Shown here: positions 1 through 11,427 of the stretch, piece by piece
How positions within the stretch are numbered: position 1 is the stretch's first letter
Layout of the letters: each line of letters starts with the position of its first letter
Assembly: GCF_018294505.1 (NCBI RefSeq)
Contig: NC_057808.1
Coordinates: 355,434,696 to 355,498,695, forward strand
DNA length: 64,000 bases
DNA from: Triticum aestivum
Lineage: Eukaryota > Streptophyta > Magnoliopsida > Poales > Poaceae
Direction: 5' to 3'
Translations under genes and position numbers: made by a program
The notes under the pieces: generated by a model
The model's input: only the letters and a program-made list of their open reading frames with translations
Database searches by the model: none
What the model was told of the DNA's origin: nothing

Positions 1-88
1 GCATGTACAGACATGGCCTCGGAACACATGCGAAACACTTAGGTTGACTTGACGAGCCTAGCATGTACAGACATGGCCTCGGAACACA
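1..88 (+). repeat. 28-bp direct repeat with 60-bp period in the Copia leader
   Basis: Positions 1-28 and 61-88 are identical (GCATGTACAGACATGGCCTC, then GGAACACA). The spacing of exactly 60 bp suggests a small tandem duplication in the untranslated leader upstream of gag. Whether a further copy lies upstream cannot be seen. Confidence 0.85.
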
Positions 89-360
89 AGAGACCGAAAG
101 GTCGAACATGAGTCGTATAGTAGATACGATCAACATGGAGATGTTCACCGATGATGACTAGTCCGTCTCACGTGATGATCGGACACGGCCTAGTTTGACT
201 CGGATCATGTATCACTTAGATGACTAGAGGGATGTCTATCTGAGTGGGAGTTCAATAATCAGATGAACTTCATTATCATGAACATAGTCAAAAGGTCTTT
301 GCAAATTATGTCATACGCTTTAGTTCTACTGTTTAAGATATGTTCCTAGAGAAAATTTAG

Positions 361-1215
361 TTGAAAGTTGGTAGTAGCAATTATGCGGACTGGGTCCGTA
401 AACTGAGGATTGTCCTCATTGCTGCACAGAAGGCTTATGTCCTTAATGCACCGCTCGGTGTGCTGAACCTCAGCGTCGTCTGTAGATGTTGCGAAACATC
501 TGACATACACGTTTTGATGACTACGTGATAGTTCAGTGCGTAATGCTAACGGTTTAGAATTGTGGCACCAAAGACGGTTTTTGAAACGTCGCAGAACATA
601 TGAGATGTTCCGAAGACTGAAATTGGGATTTCAGACTAGTGCCCACGTCAAGAGGTATGAGACCTCTGACAAGTTTCTTAAGCCTGCAAACTAAGGGAGA
701 AAAGCTCAATCGTTGAGCATGTGCTCAGATTGTCTGAGTACCACAATCGCTTGAATCGAGTGGGAGTTAATCTCCCAGATGAGATAGTGATGGTTCTCCA
801 TAGTCACTGCCACCAAGCTAGTAGAGCTTCGTGATGAACTATAACATATCAGGGATAGTTATGATGATCCTTGAGCTATTCGCGATGTTTGACACCGCGA
901 AAGTAGAAATCAAGAAGGAGCATCAATTGTTGATGGTTAGTAAAACCACTAGTTTCTAGAAGGGCAAGGGCAAAAGGGATACTTCATGAAACAGCAAGTC
1001 ATTTGCTGCTCTAGTGAAGAATCCCAAGGTTGAACCCAAACCCGAGACTAAGTGCTTCTGTAATGAGGGGAACGGTCACTGAAGCAGTACTACCCTAGAT
1101 ACTTGGTAGATGAGAAGGCAGGCAAGGTCGACAGAAGTATATTGGATATACATTATATGAATGTGTACTTTACTAGTACTCCTAGCAGCACCAGGGTATT
1201 AGATACCGGTTCGGT
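361..1215 (+). pseudogene. Copia gag and protease remnant
   Basis: The frame from 361 reads a Copia gag N-terminus (LKVGSSNYADWVRKLRIVL). A degenerate CCHC zinc knuckle (CFCNEGNGH) follows at about 1051-1080. A retropepsin active-site stretch (VLDTGSVAKC) lies at about 1195-1225. Gag would package element RNA and the protease would cut the polyprotein. Stops and frameshifts separate these pieces, so no product can be made. The identification rests on motif order and on similarity to known BARE/Angela proteins. Confidence 0.75.
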
Positions 1216-1398
1216 TGCTAAGTGTTAGTAACTCGAAATAAAAGCTGCGGAATAAACGGAGACTAGCTAAAGGTGAGATGACGATATGTGTTGGAAGTGT
1301 TTCCAAGGTTGATGTGATCAAGCATCGCATGCTCCCTCTACCATCGAGATTTGGTGTTTGCGTTGAGCATGATTGGATTATGTTTATCGCAATACGGT

Positions 1399-2330
1399 TA
1401 TTCATTTAAGGAGAATAATGGTTACTCTGTTTATTTGAATAATACCTTCAATGGTCTTGCACCTAAAATGAATCTCGATCGTAGTGATACACATGTTCGT
1501 GCCAAAAGATATAAAATAGTAATGATAGTACCACATACTTGTGGCACTGCCACTTGAGTCATATTGGTATAAAACGCATGAAGAAGCTCCATGTAGATGG
1601 ATCTTTGGACTCACTCGTTTTTGAAAAGATTGAGACATGCGAACCATGTCTATTGGTATATATGCATGAAGAAACTCCATGCAGATGGATCGTTTGGACT
1701 CACTTGATTTTGAATCACTTGAGACATGCAAATCATACCACATGGGCAAGATGACTGAAAGGCCTCGTTTTCAGTAAGATGGAACAAGAGAGCAACTTGT
1801 TGGAAGTAATACATTTTGATGTATGCAGTCCAATGAGTGCTGAGGCATGCAGTGGATATCGTTATGTTCTTACTTCACAGATGATTTGAGTAGATGCTGA
1901 GTGTATTTACTTGATGAAACACAAGTCTGAATTATTGAAAGGTTCAAGTAATTTCAGAGTGAAGTTGAAGATCGTCGTGACAAGAGGATAAAATGTCTGT
2001 GATATGATCATAGAGATGAGTATCTGAGTTACGAGTTTGGCACACAATTAAGACATTGTGGAAAGTGTTTCACAATTAATACCGCCTGGAACACCATAGT
2101 GTGATGGTGTGTCCGAACATCATAACTGCACCCTATTGGATATGGTGCATACCATGATGTCTCTTATCGAATTACCACTATCGTTTATGGGTTAGGCATT
2201 AGAGACAACCGCATTCACTTTAAAAGGGGCACCACGCAATTCCGTTGAGACGACACCGTTTAGAGAAACCTAAGTTGTCGTTTCTTAAAAGTTTGGGGCT
2301 GCGATGCTTATGTGAAAAAGTTTCAGGCTG
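1399..2330 (+). pseudogene. Copia GAG-pre-integrase and integrase remnant
   Basis: A GAG-pre-integrase segment with the zinc-binding signature of Copia integrases is readable near 1539-1660 (MWHCHLSHIGIKRMKKLH, then CEPC). A partial second repeat of the same segment follows at about 1660-1740 (YMHEETPCRWIVWTHL reads from a near-duplicate of the 1578-1640 DNA). The integrase core continues to about 2330, with residues such as HFDVCSPMS and SGYRYVL, but it is broken by several stops. The catalytic D,D,E set cannot be assigned with confidence. Confidence 0.7.
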
Positions 2331-2474
2331 ATAAGCTCGAACCCAAAGCGGATAAATGCATCTTCATAGAAACCCAAAACAGTTGGGTATACCTCCTATT
2401 TCAGATCTGGAAGCAAAAGTAATTGCTTCTAGAAACGAGTCCTTTCTCGAGGAAAAGTTTCTCTCGAAAGAATT

Positions 2475-3945
2475 GAGTGGGAGGATGGTGGAGACTTGAT
2501 AAGGTTATTGAACCGTCACTTCAACTAGTGTGTAGCAGGGCACAGGAAGTTGTTCCTGTGGCACCTACACCAATTGAAGTGGAAGCTTATGATAGTGATC
2601 ATGAAACTTCGGATCAAGTCACTACCAAACCTCGTAGGACGACGAGGATGCGTACTACTTCAGAGTGGTACGTGATCCTGTCTTGGAAGTCATGTTGTTA
2701 GACAACAATGAACCTACGAGCTATGGAGAAGCGATGGTGGGCCCATATTCCGACAAATGGTTAGAAGCCATGAAATCCGAGATAAATGGATCTTTGAGAA
2801 GAAGACGGACGTGGACGGTAATGTTACCGTCTATGAAGCTCGACTTGTGGCAAAGAGTATTTCCACAAGTTCAAGGAGTTGACTACGATGAGATTTTCTC
2901 ATCCGTAGCGATGCTTAAGTCCGTCGGAATCATGTTAGCATTAGCTGCATTTATGAAATCTGGCAGATGGATGTCAAAACAAGTTTCCTTACCAGTTTTC
3001 GTAAGGAAAGGTTGTATGTGATACAATCAGAAAGGTTTTGTCGATCCTAAGGATGCTAAAAGGTATGCTAGCTCCAGCGATCCTTCCATGGACTAGAGCA
3101 AGCATCTCGGAGTCAGAATATACGCTTTGATGGAGTGATCAAAGTTTTTGGGTTTATACAAAGTTTGTTAGAAACTTGTATTTACAATAAAGTGAGTGGG
3201 AGCGCTACAACATTTCTGATAAGTATATGTGAATGACATATTGTTGATCCGAAATGATGTAAAATTTCTGGAAAGCATAAAGGGTTGTTTGAAAGGAGTT
3301 TTTCAAAGGAAGACCTGGATAAAGCTGCTTACATATTGGGCATCAAGATCTATAGAGATAGATCAAGACGCCTGATGATACTTTCAAAGAACGCACACCT
3401 TGACATGATTTTGAAAGAGTTCAAAATAGATCAGCAAAGAAGGAGTTCTTGGCTGTGTTACAAGGTGTGAGTATTGAGTAAGACTCAAGACCTGACCACA
3501 GCAGAAGAGAGAGAAAGGACGAAGGTCGTCCCCTATGCTTTAGACGTAGGCTCTACAGTATGCTATGCTGTGTACCGCACATGAAGTGTGCCTTGCCATG
3601 AGTTGGTCAAGGGGTACAATAGTGATCCGGGAATGGATCACATGACAGCGGTCGAACTTATCCTTAGTACCTAGTGGACTAAGGAATTTTCTCGATTATG
3701 GAGGTGAAAAGGAGTTCGTCGTAAAGGGTTACGTCGATGCGAACTTTGACACTAATCCGGATGACTCTGAGTAGTAAACCGGATTCGTATAGTAGAGCAA
3801 TTATTTGAAATGGCTCCAAATAGCGCGTGGTAGCATCCACAAGATGACATAGATATTCGTAAAGCACACACGGATCTGAAAGGTTCAGACCCGTTGACTA
3901 ATAACCTCTCTCACAAGCATAACATGATCAAACCAGAACTCATTG
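2475..3945 (+). pseudogene. Copia reverse transcriptase / RNase H remnant
   Basis: Fragments in shifting frames match the Copia RT domain: SYGEAMVGPYSDKWLEAMKSE near 2718, QGVDYDEIFSSVAMLKSV near 2874, and AAYILGIKIYRDRSRRLM near 3315. They are followed by an RNase H-like tail (SKTQDLTTAEERE near 3476, and AHTDLKGSDPLTN near 3865). These enzymes would copy element RNA into DNA. At least five frame changes and stops show long inactivity. Confidence 0.75.
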
Positions 3946-3948
3946 AGT

Positions 3949-4072
3949 GTTAATCACATAGAGATGTGAACTAGATTGTTGACTCTAGTAAACTCTTGGA
4001 TGTTGGTCACATGGTGATGTGACCTGTCAGTGTTAATCACATGGTGATGTGAACTAGATTATTGACTCTAGT
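3949..4072 (+). repeat. 41-bp direct repeats next to the polypurine tract
   Basis: The segments 3949-3989 and 4032-4072 are near-identical (GTTAATCACATRGWGATGTG, then AACTAGATTRTTGACTCTAGT), with a shorter related piece at about 4005-4023. They sit just upstream of the polypurine tract of the Copia element. Similar repeats belong to this element group, so they are not host sequence. Confidence 0.75.
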
Positions 4073-4085
4073 GCAAGTGGGAGAC

Positions 4086-5868
4086 TGTTGGAAATATGCC
4101 CTAGAGGCAATAATAAATAGGTTATTATTATATTTCCTTGTTCATGATAATCGTTTATTATCCATGCTAGAATTGTATTGATAGGAAACTCAGATACATG
4201 TGTGGATACATAGACAACACCATGTCCCTAGTAAGCCTCTAGTTGACTAGCTCGTTGATCAATAGATGGTTACGGTTTCCTGACCATGGACATTGGATGT
4301 CGTTGATAACGGGATCACATCATTAGGAGAATGATGTGATGGACGAGACCCAATCCTAAGCCTAGCACAAGATCGTGTAGTTCGTTTGCTCAGAGCTTTT
4401 CTAATGTCAAGTATCACTTCCTTAGACCATGAGATTGTGCAACTCCCGGATACCGTAGGAATGCTTTGGGTGTACCAAACGTCACAACGTAACTGGGTGG
4501 CTATAAAGGTGCACTACAGGTATCTCCGAAAGTGTCTGTTGGGTTGGCACGAATCGAGACTGGGATTTGTCACTCCGTGTAAACGGAGAGGTATCTCTGG
4601 GCCCACTCGGTAGGACATCATCATAATGTGCACAATGTGACCAAGGAGTTGATCACGGGATGATGTGAGTTACGGAACGAGTAAAGAGACTTGCCGGTAA
4701 CGAGATTGAACAAGGTATAGGGATACCGACGATCGAATCTCGGGCAAGTAACATACCGATAGACAAAGGGAATTGTATACGGGATTGATTGAATCCCCGA
4801 CATCGTGGTTCATCCGATGAGATCATCGTGGAACATGTGGGAGCCAACATGGGTATCCAGATCCCGCTGTTGGTTATTGACCGGAGAACGTCTCGGTCAT
4901 GTCTGCATGGTTCCCGAACCCGTAGGGTCTACACGCTTAAGGTTCGATGACGCTAGGGTTATAGGGAAAGTATGTACGTGGTTACCGAATGTTGTTCGGA
5001 GTCCCGGATGAGATCCCGGACGTCACGAGGAGTTCCGGAATGGTCCGGAGGTAAAGATTTATATATGGGAAGTCCTGTTTTGGTCACCGGAAAAGTTTCG
5101 GGTGAAATCGGTAATGTACCGGGACCACCGGGAGGGTCCCGGGGGTCCACCAAGTGGGGCCACCAGCCCCAGAAGGCTGCGTGGGCCAAGTGTGGGAGGG
5201 GACCAGCCCCAGGTGGGCTGGTGCGCCCCCCCACCAAGGCCCAAGGCGCATGGGAGAGTGGGAGGGGGCAAACCCTAGGTCCAGATGGGCCTTAGGGCCC
5301 ATCTAGTGGGGCGCCCCCCTCTCTCCTCCCCTTGGCCGCCCCCCTTGATGGGATCTAGGGCTGGCCGCCTCCTCTTGGGGGTGGAAACCCTAAAGGGGGC
5401 GCAGCCCCCTCCCCCCCTATATATAGTTGAGGTTTGGGCTGCCCAAGACACACGAGAACGTCTCTCTTTCGGCGCAGCCCTTCCCCTCTCCCTCCTCCTC
5501 TCCCGCGGTGCTTGGCGAAGCCCTGCGGGATTGCCACGCTCCTCCACCACCACCACGCCGTCGTGCTGCTGCTGGATGGAGTCTTCCCAACCTCTCCCTC
5601 TCTCCTTGCTGGATCAAGGCGTGGGAGACGTCACCGGGCTGCACGTGTGTTGAACGCGGAGGCACCGTTCTTCGGTGCTTAGATCGGAATCAACCGCGAT
5701 CTGAATCGCTACGAGTATGACTCCCTCATCCGCGTTCTTGCAACGCTTCCGCATCGCGATCTACAAGGGTATGTAGATGCACTCCCCTTCCCCTCGTTGC
5801 TAGATTACTCCATAGATTGATCTTGGTGATGCGTAGAAAATTTTGAATTTCTGCTACGTTCCCCAACA
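4086..5868 (+). repeat. 3' LTR of the BARE/WIS/Angela-type Copia element
   Basis: The LTR starts TGTTGGAAATATGCCC and ends CCCCAACA, so it has the canonical TG...CA ends, and is about 1.78 kb, the usual size for this group. It follows a polypurine tract directly, which fixes it as the 3' LTR of a plus-strand element. It contains a TATA box at 5418-5425 and a GC-rich leader after it. The many short open frames in 4960-5720 on both strands come from this GC-rich LTR sequence and are not genes. Confidence 0.93.
5418..5425 (+). promoter_or_regulatory. LTR promoter TATA box
   Basis: TATATATA sits in the LTR after a pyrimidine-rich run, about 450 bp before the LTR end. This is the place of the known promoter in BARE/WIS/Angela LTRs. 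Confidence 0.6.
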
Positions 5869-7075
5869 CCAAGCACCACCTTCAAGAAGGAATGCGACGA
5901 TGACGACGCTGCTGCCCGGACGAATCCTAGGATTTCTCCTGGTACACGGAGGGTAAAGGGGGGAGAGGGTCACTCGACGCCCTTCAAGAAGGATGGCGGC
6001 GCCCGCAGGCGTCACCGCGTTGGTGCCGGCAAGACCCGACATGGATTTCTCCCGACCTCTCGCGCCCACCACCCAGGACCAACCTTCGGCTCCACCACAC
6101 CCGCCGTCCACCAACATGCGCCAACACAGTCACGAGGACACCGCCGTCGTCTCACCACGACCAACGAAGCGAGGCCGGCCGGATCCAAACGAGACACCCG
6201 TAGACAAGGACCGGCAGCACCGCAGCCACGAGGGAGGGAACAACCTCCACCGGCTTAGGCGGTAGCAGACCGGGCATAGCAGCAGAGGCACACCAGACCA
6301 AATGTCCAGCCGGGCCCAGAGCGGGCCCGTGAAGCTCCGCCGCCGTGCTGCAGCAGTCGCGGCACAGCAGCCGCCGTCCCTGTCGCGAGGAGTTCGCCGG
6401 AACCACCAGAGAACAACCCACTGCGGCCACCCAGCAGGCCCACCCCGACCCAGATCGGGCCCGTAGGGCCTAGATCTGGGCCAGCCGGCCGCCGCCGGCC
6501 GCCGCAAGCCATGGGCTGTCACCGCCGCCAAGGGGCAACGCCTCCGCACCGCCGCCGTCCAGATCCGCGCCGGAACGCCGCCGGCCGAAGGGCTCCGCCG
6601 CCAGGACCGCTCGCCCGAGCCGGGGTCCAGCGACGGGGGAAGAAGGAGGGCCGGCACCGCCGGACTGCGTGGCGCCGCGCGGGCAATGCCCGGCCGCGCC
6701 CGCCGGCGGCAGCGGCGAGGGGGAAGGGGGGCGGCGACTCGTGGGGGGGTGGGGGGAGGAGTGGGGAACCGCCCCGGTCGCCTCGCTCGGGGAGGGCGAC
6801 GCAGGGGGGGGGCACGCGGGGCTTTTTTCCTCTCCAACTCTTGTGGATTATTCAAGAGAGCAAGTGCTTGCGCGTGCAGAGTTTACCGTCGAAATTTTTT
6901 ACTCAGGGAGTTGGTGGCTGAGTATATTTAAGGGCCGCTGCCACCGACGAGTAAAAAATATCCTTCAATAAGGATTATAAGGGCTCAATTGGGTGCACTT
7001 TGGGGGCGAAAACTTGAAGTTATCCTCCTCTACCCGATTATAAGGGATCAATTAAGGATGCTCTAAGGGAGTGCA
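5869..7075. other. GC-rich non-coding stretch, probably old transposon sequence
   Basis: Positions 5869-6830 are very GC-rich and open in several frames on both strands only because stop codons are rare. The translations are Arg/Pro/Ala-rich, show no conserved domain, and no frame is favoured. The tail (6830-7075) is AT-richer. The Copia element has inserted at its left edge. I could not assign it to a named family; a 5'UTR-like or LINE/LTR fragment is possible. Confidence 0.5.
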
Positions 7076-7461
7076 CTAGTTGTCGAGCCAAAAATATGGT
7101 TTACCGCTGAAAACAATATTATTAAGAACTTTAAAGAGTGGTGCTTTTTCAGGTCCCCCGAGTATAATTCAAACACATCCGCATGCCATCACCCTCACAC
7201 CGAGCTTGCATCAATTTTTTTTCTGTAAACAACAAGCCTCCCTTAAATATATAAGGAAGAACGCAGGGTTCTAGCCCATTCCCATTCCTAAATCAATAAT
7301 TTGTAGTGCTTTTGCCTTTCTTGCGTACTCCTGGTGAACTAGTTGCTAGCCATATGTTTAGGAGGCTATTTTCTCCTATTAAGTAACATTCTTAAGCTTA
7401 ATAAGCTCAAAGATCAAAATGTGCGGACTATTTTGAAATAAAACCAGACCAGTTTTGCTAA

Positions 7462-7624
7462 GTCTCAGTCGACTAAGACTTCGTTATGTTTCGGTCGATG
7501 CTATATTCTTTTGATCTTGCATGGAAATTTGTACAATTTTTTTCTTCAGTTTTTCCTTTTTTTTTTGCTTCTTATATACTATATCACTTGACCGAGACTT
7601 GGTTAAGTCTCGGTCGACTGAGAC
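7462..7624. mobile_element. MITE with long terminal inverted repeats (copy 1)
   Basis: The left end GTCTCAGTCGACTAAGACTT pairs with the right end, whose reverse complement is GTCTCAGTCGACCGAGACTT, over roughly 38 bp with few mismatches. There is no coding capacity. A second, truncated copy lies at 10214-10352. The flanking target duplication is unclear, so the superfamily is left open. Confidence 0.65.
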
Positions 7625-9977
7625 CTAAACGTCAATTTCCATTATAGAAACTTCCACAAAGTTAATATAGTGCAAAGCGCTTGCATCAAATATTACGTTG
7701 AACATGAAAATTTTGGTCTAGATTGGTGGGGATGCAATTTAATCACTCCACTAATACACCCAACATATGGTAAGCTCTCTCTAAAGAGGCATGACATGAT
7801 TGGTAGGTCAAACCATCAAATCTGTTTGCACATGGATATATAGTAGTACCATGTAGCTGCAAGACGAGATCGTTAGGGATCTCAATACGTCGCAGTAGTG
7901 GACAACTAAACACAGCATATGTCACAAGTCCCTTCCATCTTTTATTATCTCATCAATCTTTAGTTATCTCATCGGTACTGTACTATTCATTGGCTCAAAG
8001 GGATATATACCTTTCCTAGAATCCTAGCTAGTCCACTTCCGTGGGGTGGTTAAGGTGCATGCATCCTGCCCAACATTTTGTTTCTGGAGGGCAGCAGCAT
8101 CCACCAGCCTTCCTTCCGCTCCCAAACATTTCCGATGAGGGTTGGTGCGCGGGCCCAAATCAAGGCCGGCCCCTACAAGATCGATCACAAATTTAAGCTT
8201 AAAGCAAGGCATTATTTGGATTTGGATTTGGGTGGAGAAAACCATTGCTGCCGTGCAAAAGCCTACATACACACAGAATTCCTCACATGTTAAATGTACA
8301 AGCCATCCGAACCACACGGCCCAAACCAGACAACCATGGATCACAAGCACTCGACGGGACCGATGCGACGCCTTCTTGTTCCCCTCAGTGACATGTTCCC
8401 ATCTACGTGAACCTTCAACGACTCGTACATCACACCAAATATACAGATACATTCTGCTTGCGCTACCGGTCCAAGTACATGTCATGGAGAAACGGGGACA
8501 CACGGACGGAGACGTACGGATGGGCCGGGGGACACGGACGATTTGGACAAGGCGAGAAGATCCTACACGCGGCACGCCCCTACTGGTCCAGTCGCACACG
8601 TGGCACGGCCTCGTTGGTCGTGCAGAGTATCTCAAAGCAGCGGCCATGACCGAAGAAAATGCAATAAAAATAGAAAAAATAAATGGAAAAGGGGCGTGGA
8701 AAGATCGATCAACGGATCAAGCATGACGGGAAAGCGAGGTCCGAAGCGGATCGAGCCCAGGTTTGTTGGTTGGGAGGGAGGAGATACGGCGCCGGATTGG
8801 CCTCGGCCTACGTTGGTGGTGCCGCTGTTTTTCCTCGTTCGATCCCAACACCAGCCAAGGGGGATGCACAGGATCCCGCGCAAATCTCTCCTCCGGAGCG
8901 CGCGGGCCCGTGGCTCCTCGCCGCGCGACGCGTGTCCACGACGACGGCGACCCGCCGGCCCGGACTTTCGCGGCGACGGCGACATGGCGCGGATCGGGGG
9001 CGACCCCCGGCATTGATTCCCCTGATGTGGCAGCGATCCGGCGAGCGCTGCGCATGTGAAATGTTACTACTGGTTTATTATCCGAGCTCGATCGGTCGCA
9101 TGCGCCTGGCTCTGTTCTTCTCGCCACCTCGGTCGGTCAGCCGGGGGACTGAGAGTGAGAGCGGCCTCGATCGAGCTAGCTGTTGCTGAATTGCCGTCGT
9201 CGCCGACAGGCAGCAACACTGGAGTAGTAGCTCTGGAAGCAGTCAAACCGCGTGTAAACTTTGTGGGGGTCACGTCACGGAGCAGCGGCAACTTCCCTCT
9301 CGGCTAGCTCGTTGCCACGTGGCGGCCGAAAGAGACGTGGATATATTCTATAGATTTGTAGCATCTCTTTTAGGACGGCTAATCAGTGAGCTAGTAGCAT
9401 CCACGAAGTGGATTTTCTCCCGAGTGGAGTCGCTGCCTTGTTAATTTCATCGTACGTGAACCAAATCTGCTTTATATTTGGACCTTTTCCGCCCCCGCCA
9501 CTTCTTACTTACCCACGTACTACTAGTTAACCGTTGTTCATTTCTGTGATTTCACCGTCAGTTATTTCGGGAATATTTTTATCGTTCGTGTTATTCGTTT
9601 ACCATGCATGCGTACCCATGCAGAGTAGAGATGGGTGTGCCATGTGTGCACTGTACCATCTCATTTGGACTTCTACTTTCGATCGCGTGGGTAGAACGAC
9701 ATCAAGTGCCATGAAAAGGACATGAATGGTGACTAGGTTCCGACTCGCTAGACACGGGATTTATGGCGGAGATTATAGATCCGGTGGTCCTGGAACCAGG
9801 TTTACTGTTGACTGAACCCACAAACCTACACGCATGGGTGGAATTCACTGTTCTGTTCAACGGAGTTACTGTCCAACATCGCTGATGAGATCATGCATCT
9901 CCGTGGCAACTCTGTTTCAGATTCTTAGTGCCTAGAGTGACTTCAATGGGTTGTTTCTCGGGAAGTAGTAGCTTCTG

Positions 9978-10038
9978 CTCCTTCTGTTTCATAATTCTTG
10001 TTGTGGTAGAGCTTATAAAAATTATGAAACGGAGGGAG
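9978..10038. mobile_element. Short Stowaway-type MITE
   Basis: The ends CTCCTTCTGTTTCATAATT and AATTATGAAACGGAGGGAG are inverted repeats of the Stowaway (Tc1/Mariner-type) consensus CTCCCTCCGT. The right flank is TA, as expected; the left flank (TG) is mutated. The element is 61 bp with no coding capacity. Confidence 0.75.
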
Positions 10039-10213
10039 TACCAACAAAGCTTTTGCTGTTAGAGCATGGTTAATAGTATAGCCAACTGCAGACTATATGA
10101 TGTTGTCAGGTCATATATAATCTTAACTTGTAATCACTCATACAACAAGGTTCGCTACAAGAATACTATTTTTTTTCACCTTCTCTCCATCTCTTTCTTC
10201 ATCGAGATTGCTA

Positions 10214-10352
10214 GATCTCAGTCGACTGAGATTTAACGAAGTCTTAGTCGATGCTATATGTGTTAGATCTTACGTGAAGATTCATGTAAAATTTTCTTTT
10301 GAAATTTTATTTCTTCCTTTTTATATGTTCTATCACTTGACTGAGACTTCAT
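10214..10352. mobile_element. Truncated copy of the 7462-7624 MITE
   Basis: It matches the MITE at 7462-7624 from the left terminal repeat (GATCTCAGTCGACTGAGA) through the AT-rich centre to CACTTGACTGAGACTTCATTA. The last part of the right terminal repeat is missing. The break coincides with the start of a 32-bp sequence that recurs at 12651. Confidence 0.65.
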
Positions 10353-10384
10353 TAGGATCACACTGTTGTGCATGAAAAATACTG
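10353..10384 (+). repeat. 32-bp direct repeat, partner at 12651-12682
   Basis: TAGGATCACACTGTTGTGCA followed by TGAAAAATACTG recurs 2.3 kb downstream (12651-12682) with one mismatch (A/G). It abuts the broken end of the MITE at 10214-10352. Confidence 0.8.
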
Positions 10385-10471
10385 TATATTTATTGCATTT
10401 GCCTAGGAGTACGAATATAGTTAGGCTCTTGCATTAGAGCCAACTCCCACCATTTTTTCATGTCTCTCTTA

Positions 10472-11427
10472 GGGGTTGTTTGGATACCTAGATTATAGGA
10501 AACTAGTTTTCCTTAAACCCGATTTCTGGTGTAACAACCTAAAATATTGTTTGGATTATCTAACTAACTCGTGGATATACTAAACTGAGTTTTCCAAAAA
10601 CCCAAAAAACCAGTTTATACAAAAACGACTAATAGGCGTTTTTATACAAACGCGTTTTCTATATGCATCAGGAGATCAGCGAAGTCCGACGCGCTGATCA
10701 TGGTAAACGCCGCCGGCCGCGACAGCAGCTTGACAAAGCCAAAAGACGTCGTTGCCGATCTCGGCCAGGCAGCCGGAGCATGCAGGTTGCGATGCTCCAC
10801 CTAGACCAACGCCTCCATGGCGGATGCAGACTTGGGCCGGCTGCCGTCGTGTCCATCAGCCGCTTCACAGCCACCATCGTCGTCCATATGCTCCAGCTTC
10901 TACGTCGTCGCCGCGCCTCCCTAGTATGTGTGTTGTGCTCTGCTGTTACCGGCCAATCGATCCAGCAGCTAGCTAGATGCTACATGCGTCCCCGGCTTGA
11001 GAATCAATCAAGGTGCTTTACGTCGTGTACTCGTGTCTTGCCGTATGTTAGCTGCATGTACGTGCTTCTTTGATGGGAACCTGAGCCAACATGCATGACA
11101 CCGGCGAACGAAACCGAGCACGATCAGGCGAGCAACGCGACCACCCTGGCGGCCTCGGCGATGGCCGCGCACCCTCGCGAGAGAGCAGTTTACGGTGTGG
11201 TTGTCCGCCGCTGTGCGTGTAGGTGCCAAGAGCAAGCCGAAGCACCACACCTCCATGAATTGTTTGGGAAGAACTCAAAATCGTGTTTTTCTATTTTTCC
11301 CATCCAAACAGGGTATTGGGGATACTTACCTTAACAGAATAACTAATCAAAACTGATTTTCCTAAAAATCCTTCAAAAACTCGTTTTCTAAAATCTCACA
11401 TCTAATTCCCTGTATCCAAACAACCAC
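10472..11427. mobile_element. Non-autonomous PIF/Harbinger (Tourist-like) element with GC-rich core
   Basis: The ends GGGGTTGTTTGGATAC and GTATCCAAACAACCAC are inverted repeats (15 of 16 match). They are flanked on both sides by TTA (10469-10471 and 11428-11430), the target duplication typical of this superfamily. The terminal 150-190 bp are AT-rich and repeat the motif TTGTTTGGAT. The centre (about 10662-11260) is GC-rich and unlike the ends. No transposase is present. The centre has open stretches on both strands but no domain I recognise, so it may be captured host sequence. Confidence 0.75.

Larger units (their letters stand above)
1..5868 (+). mobile_element. Copia LTR retrotransposon (BARE/WIS/Angela group), 3' part, decayed
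   Basis: This is the internal region and 3' LTR of a Copia element; its 5' LTR lies upstream of the window. Recognisable coding remnants run in the order gag, aspartic protease, integrase, reverse transcriptase, RNase H, which is the Copia order. They are followed by a polypurine tract (AAGTGGGAGAC, 4075-4085) directly before the LTR. All three frames carry many stops and frameshifts, so the copy is dead. The LTR termini TGTTGGAAATATGCCCTAG and CCCCAACA are those known for the BARE/WIS/Angela group. The five bases after the LTR, CCAAG (5869-5873), should be one half of the target-site duplication; the other half is outside the window. Confidence 0.9.

Noticed and set aside
4959..6971. Many overlapping open frames on both strands
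   Set aside because: Stop codons are rare because the LTR end and the following stretch are very GC-rich. No frame shows domains or is preferred, and products are Arg/Pro/Ala-rich.
8024..9307. Open frames up to 207 residues on both strands
   Set aside because: No recognisable domain, several equally open overlapping frames, no consistent start context. Treated as intergenic.
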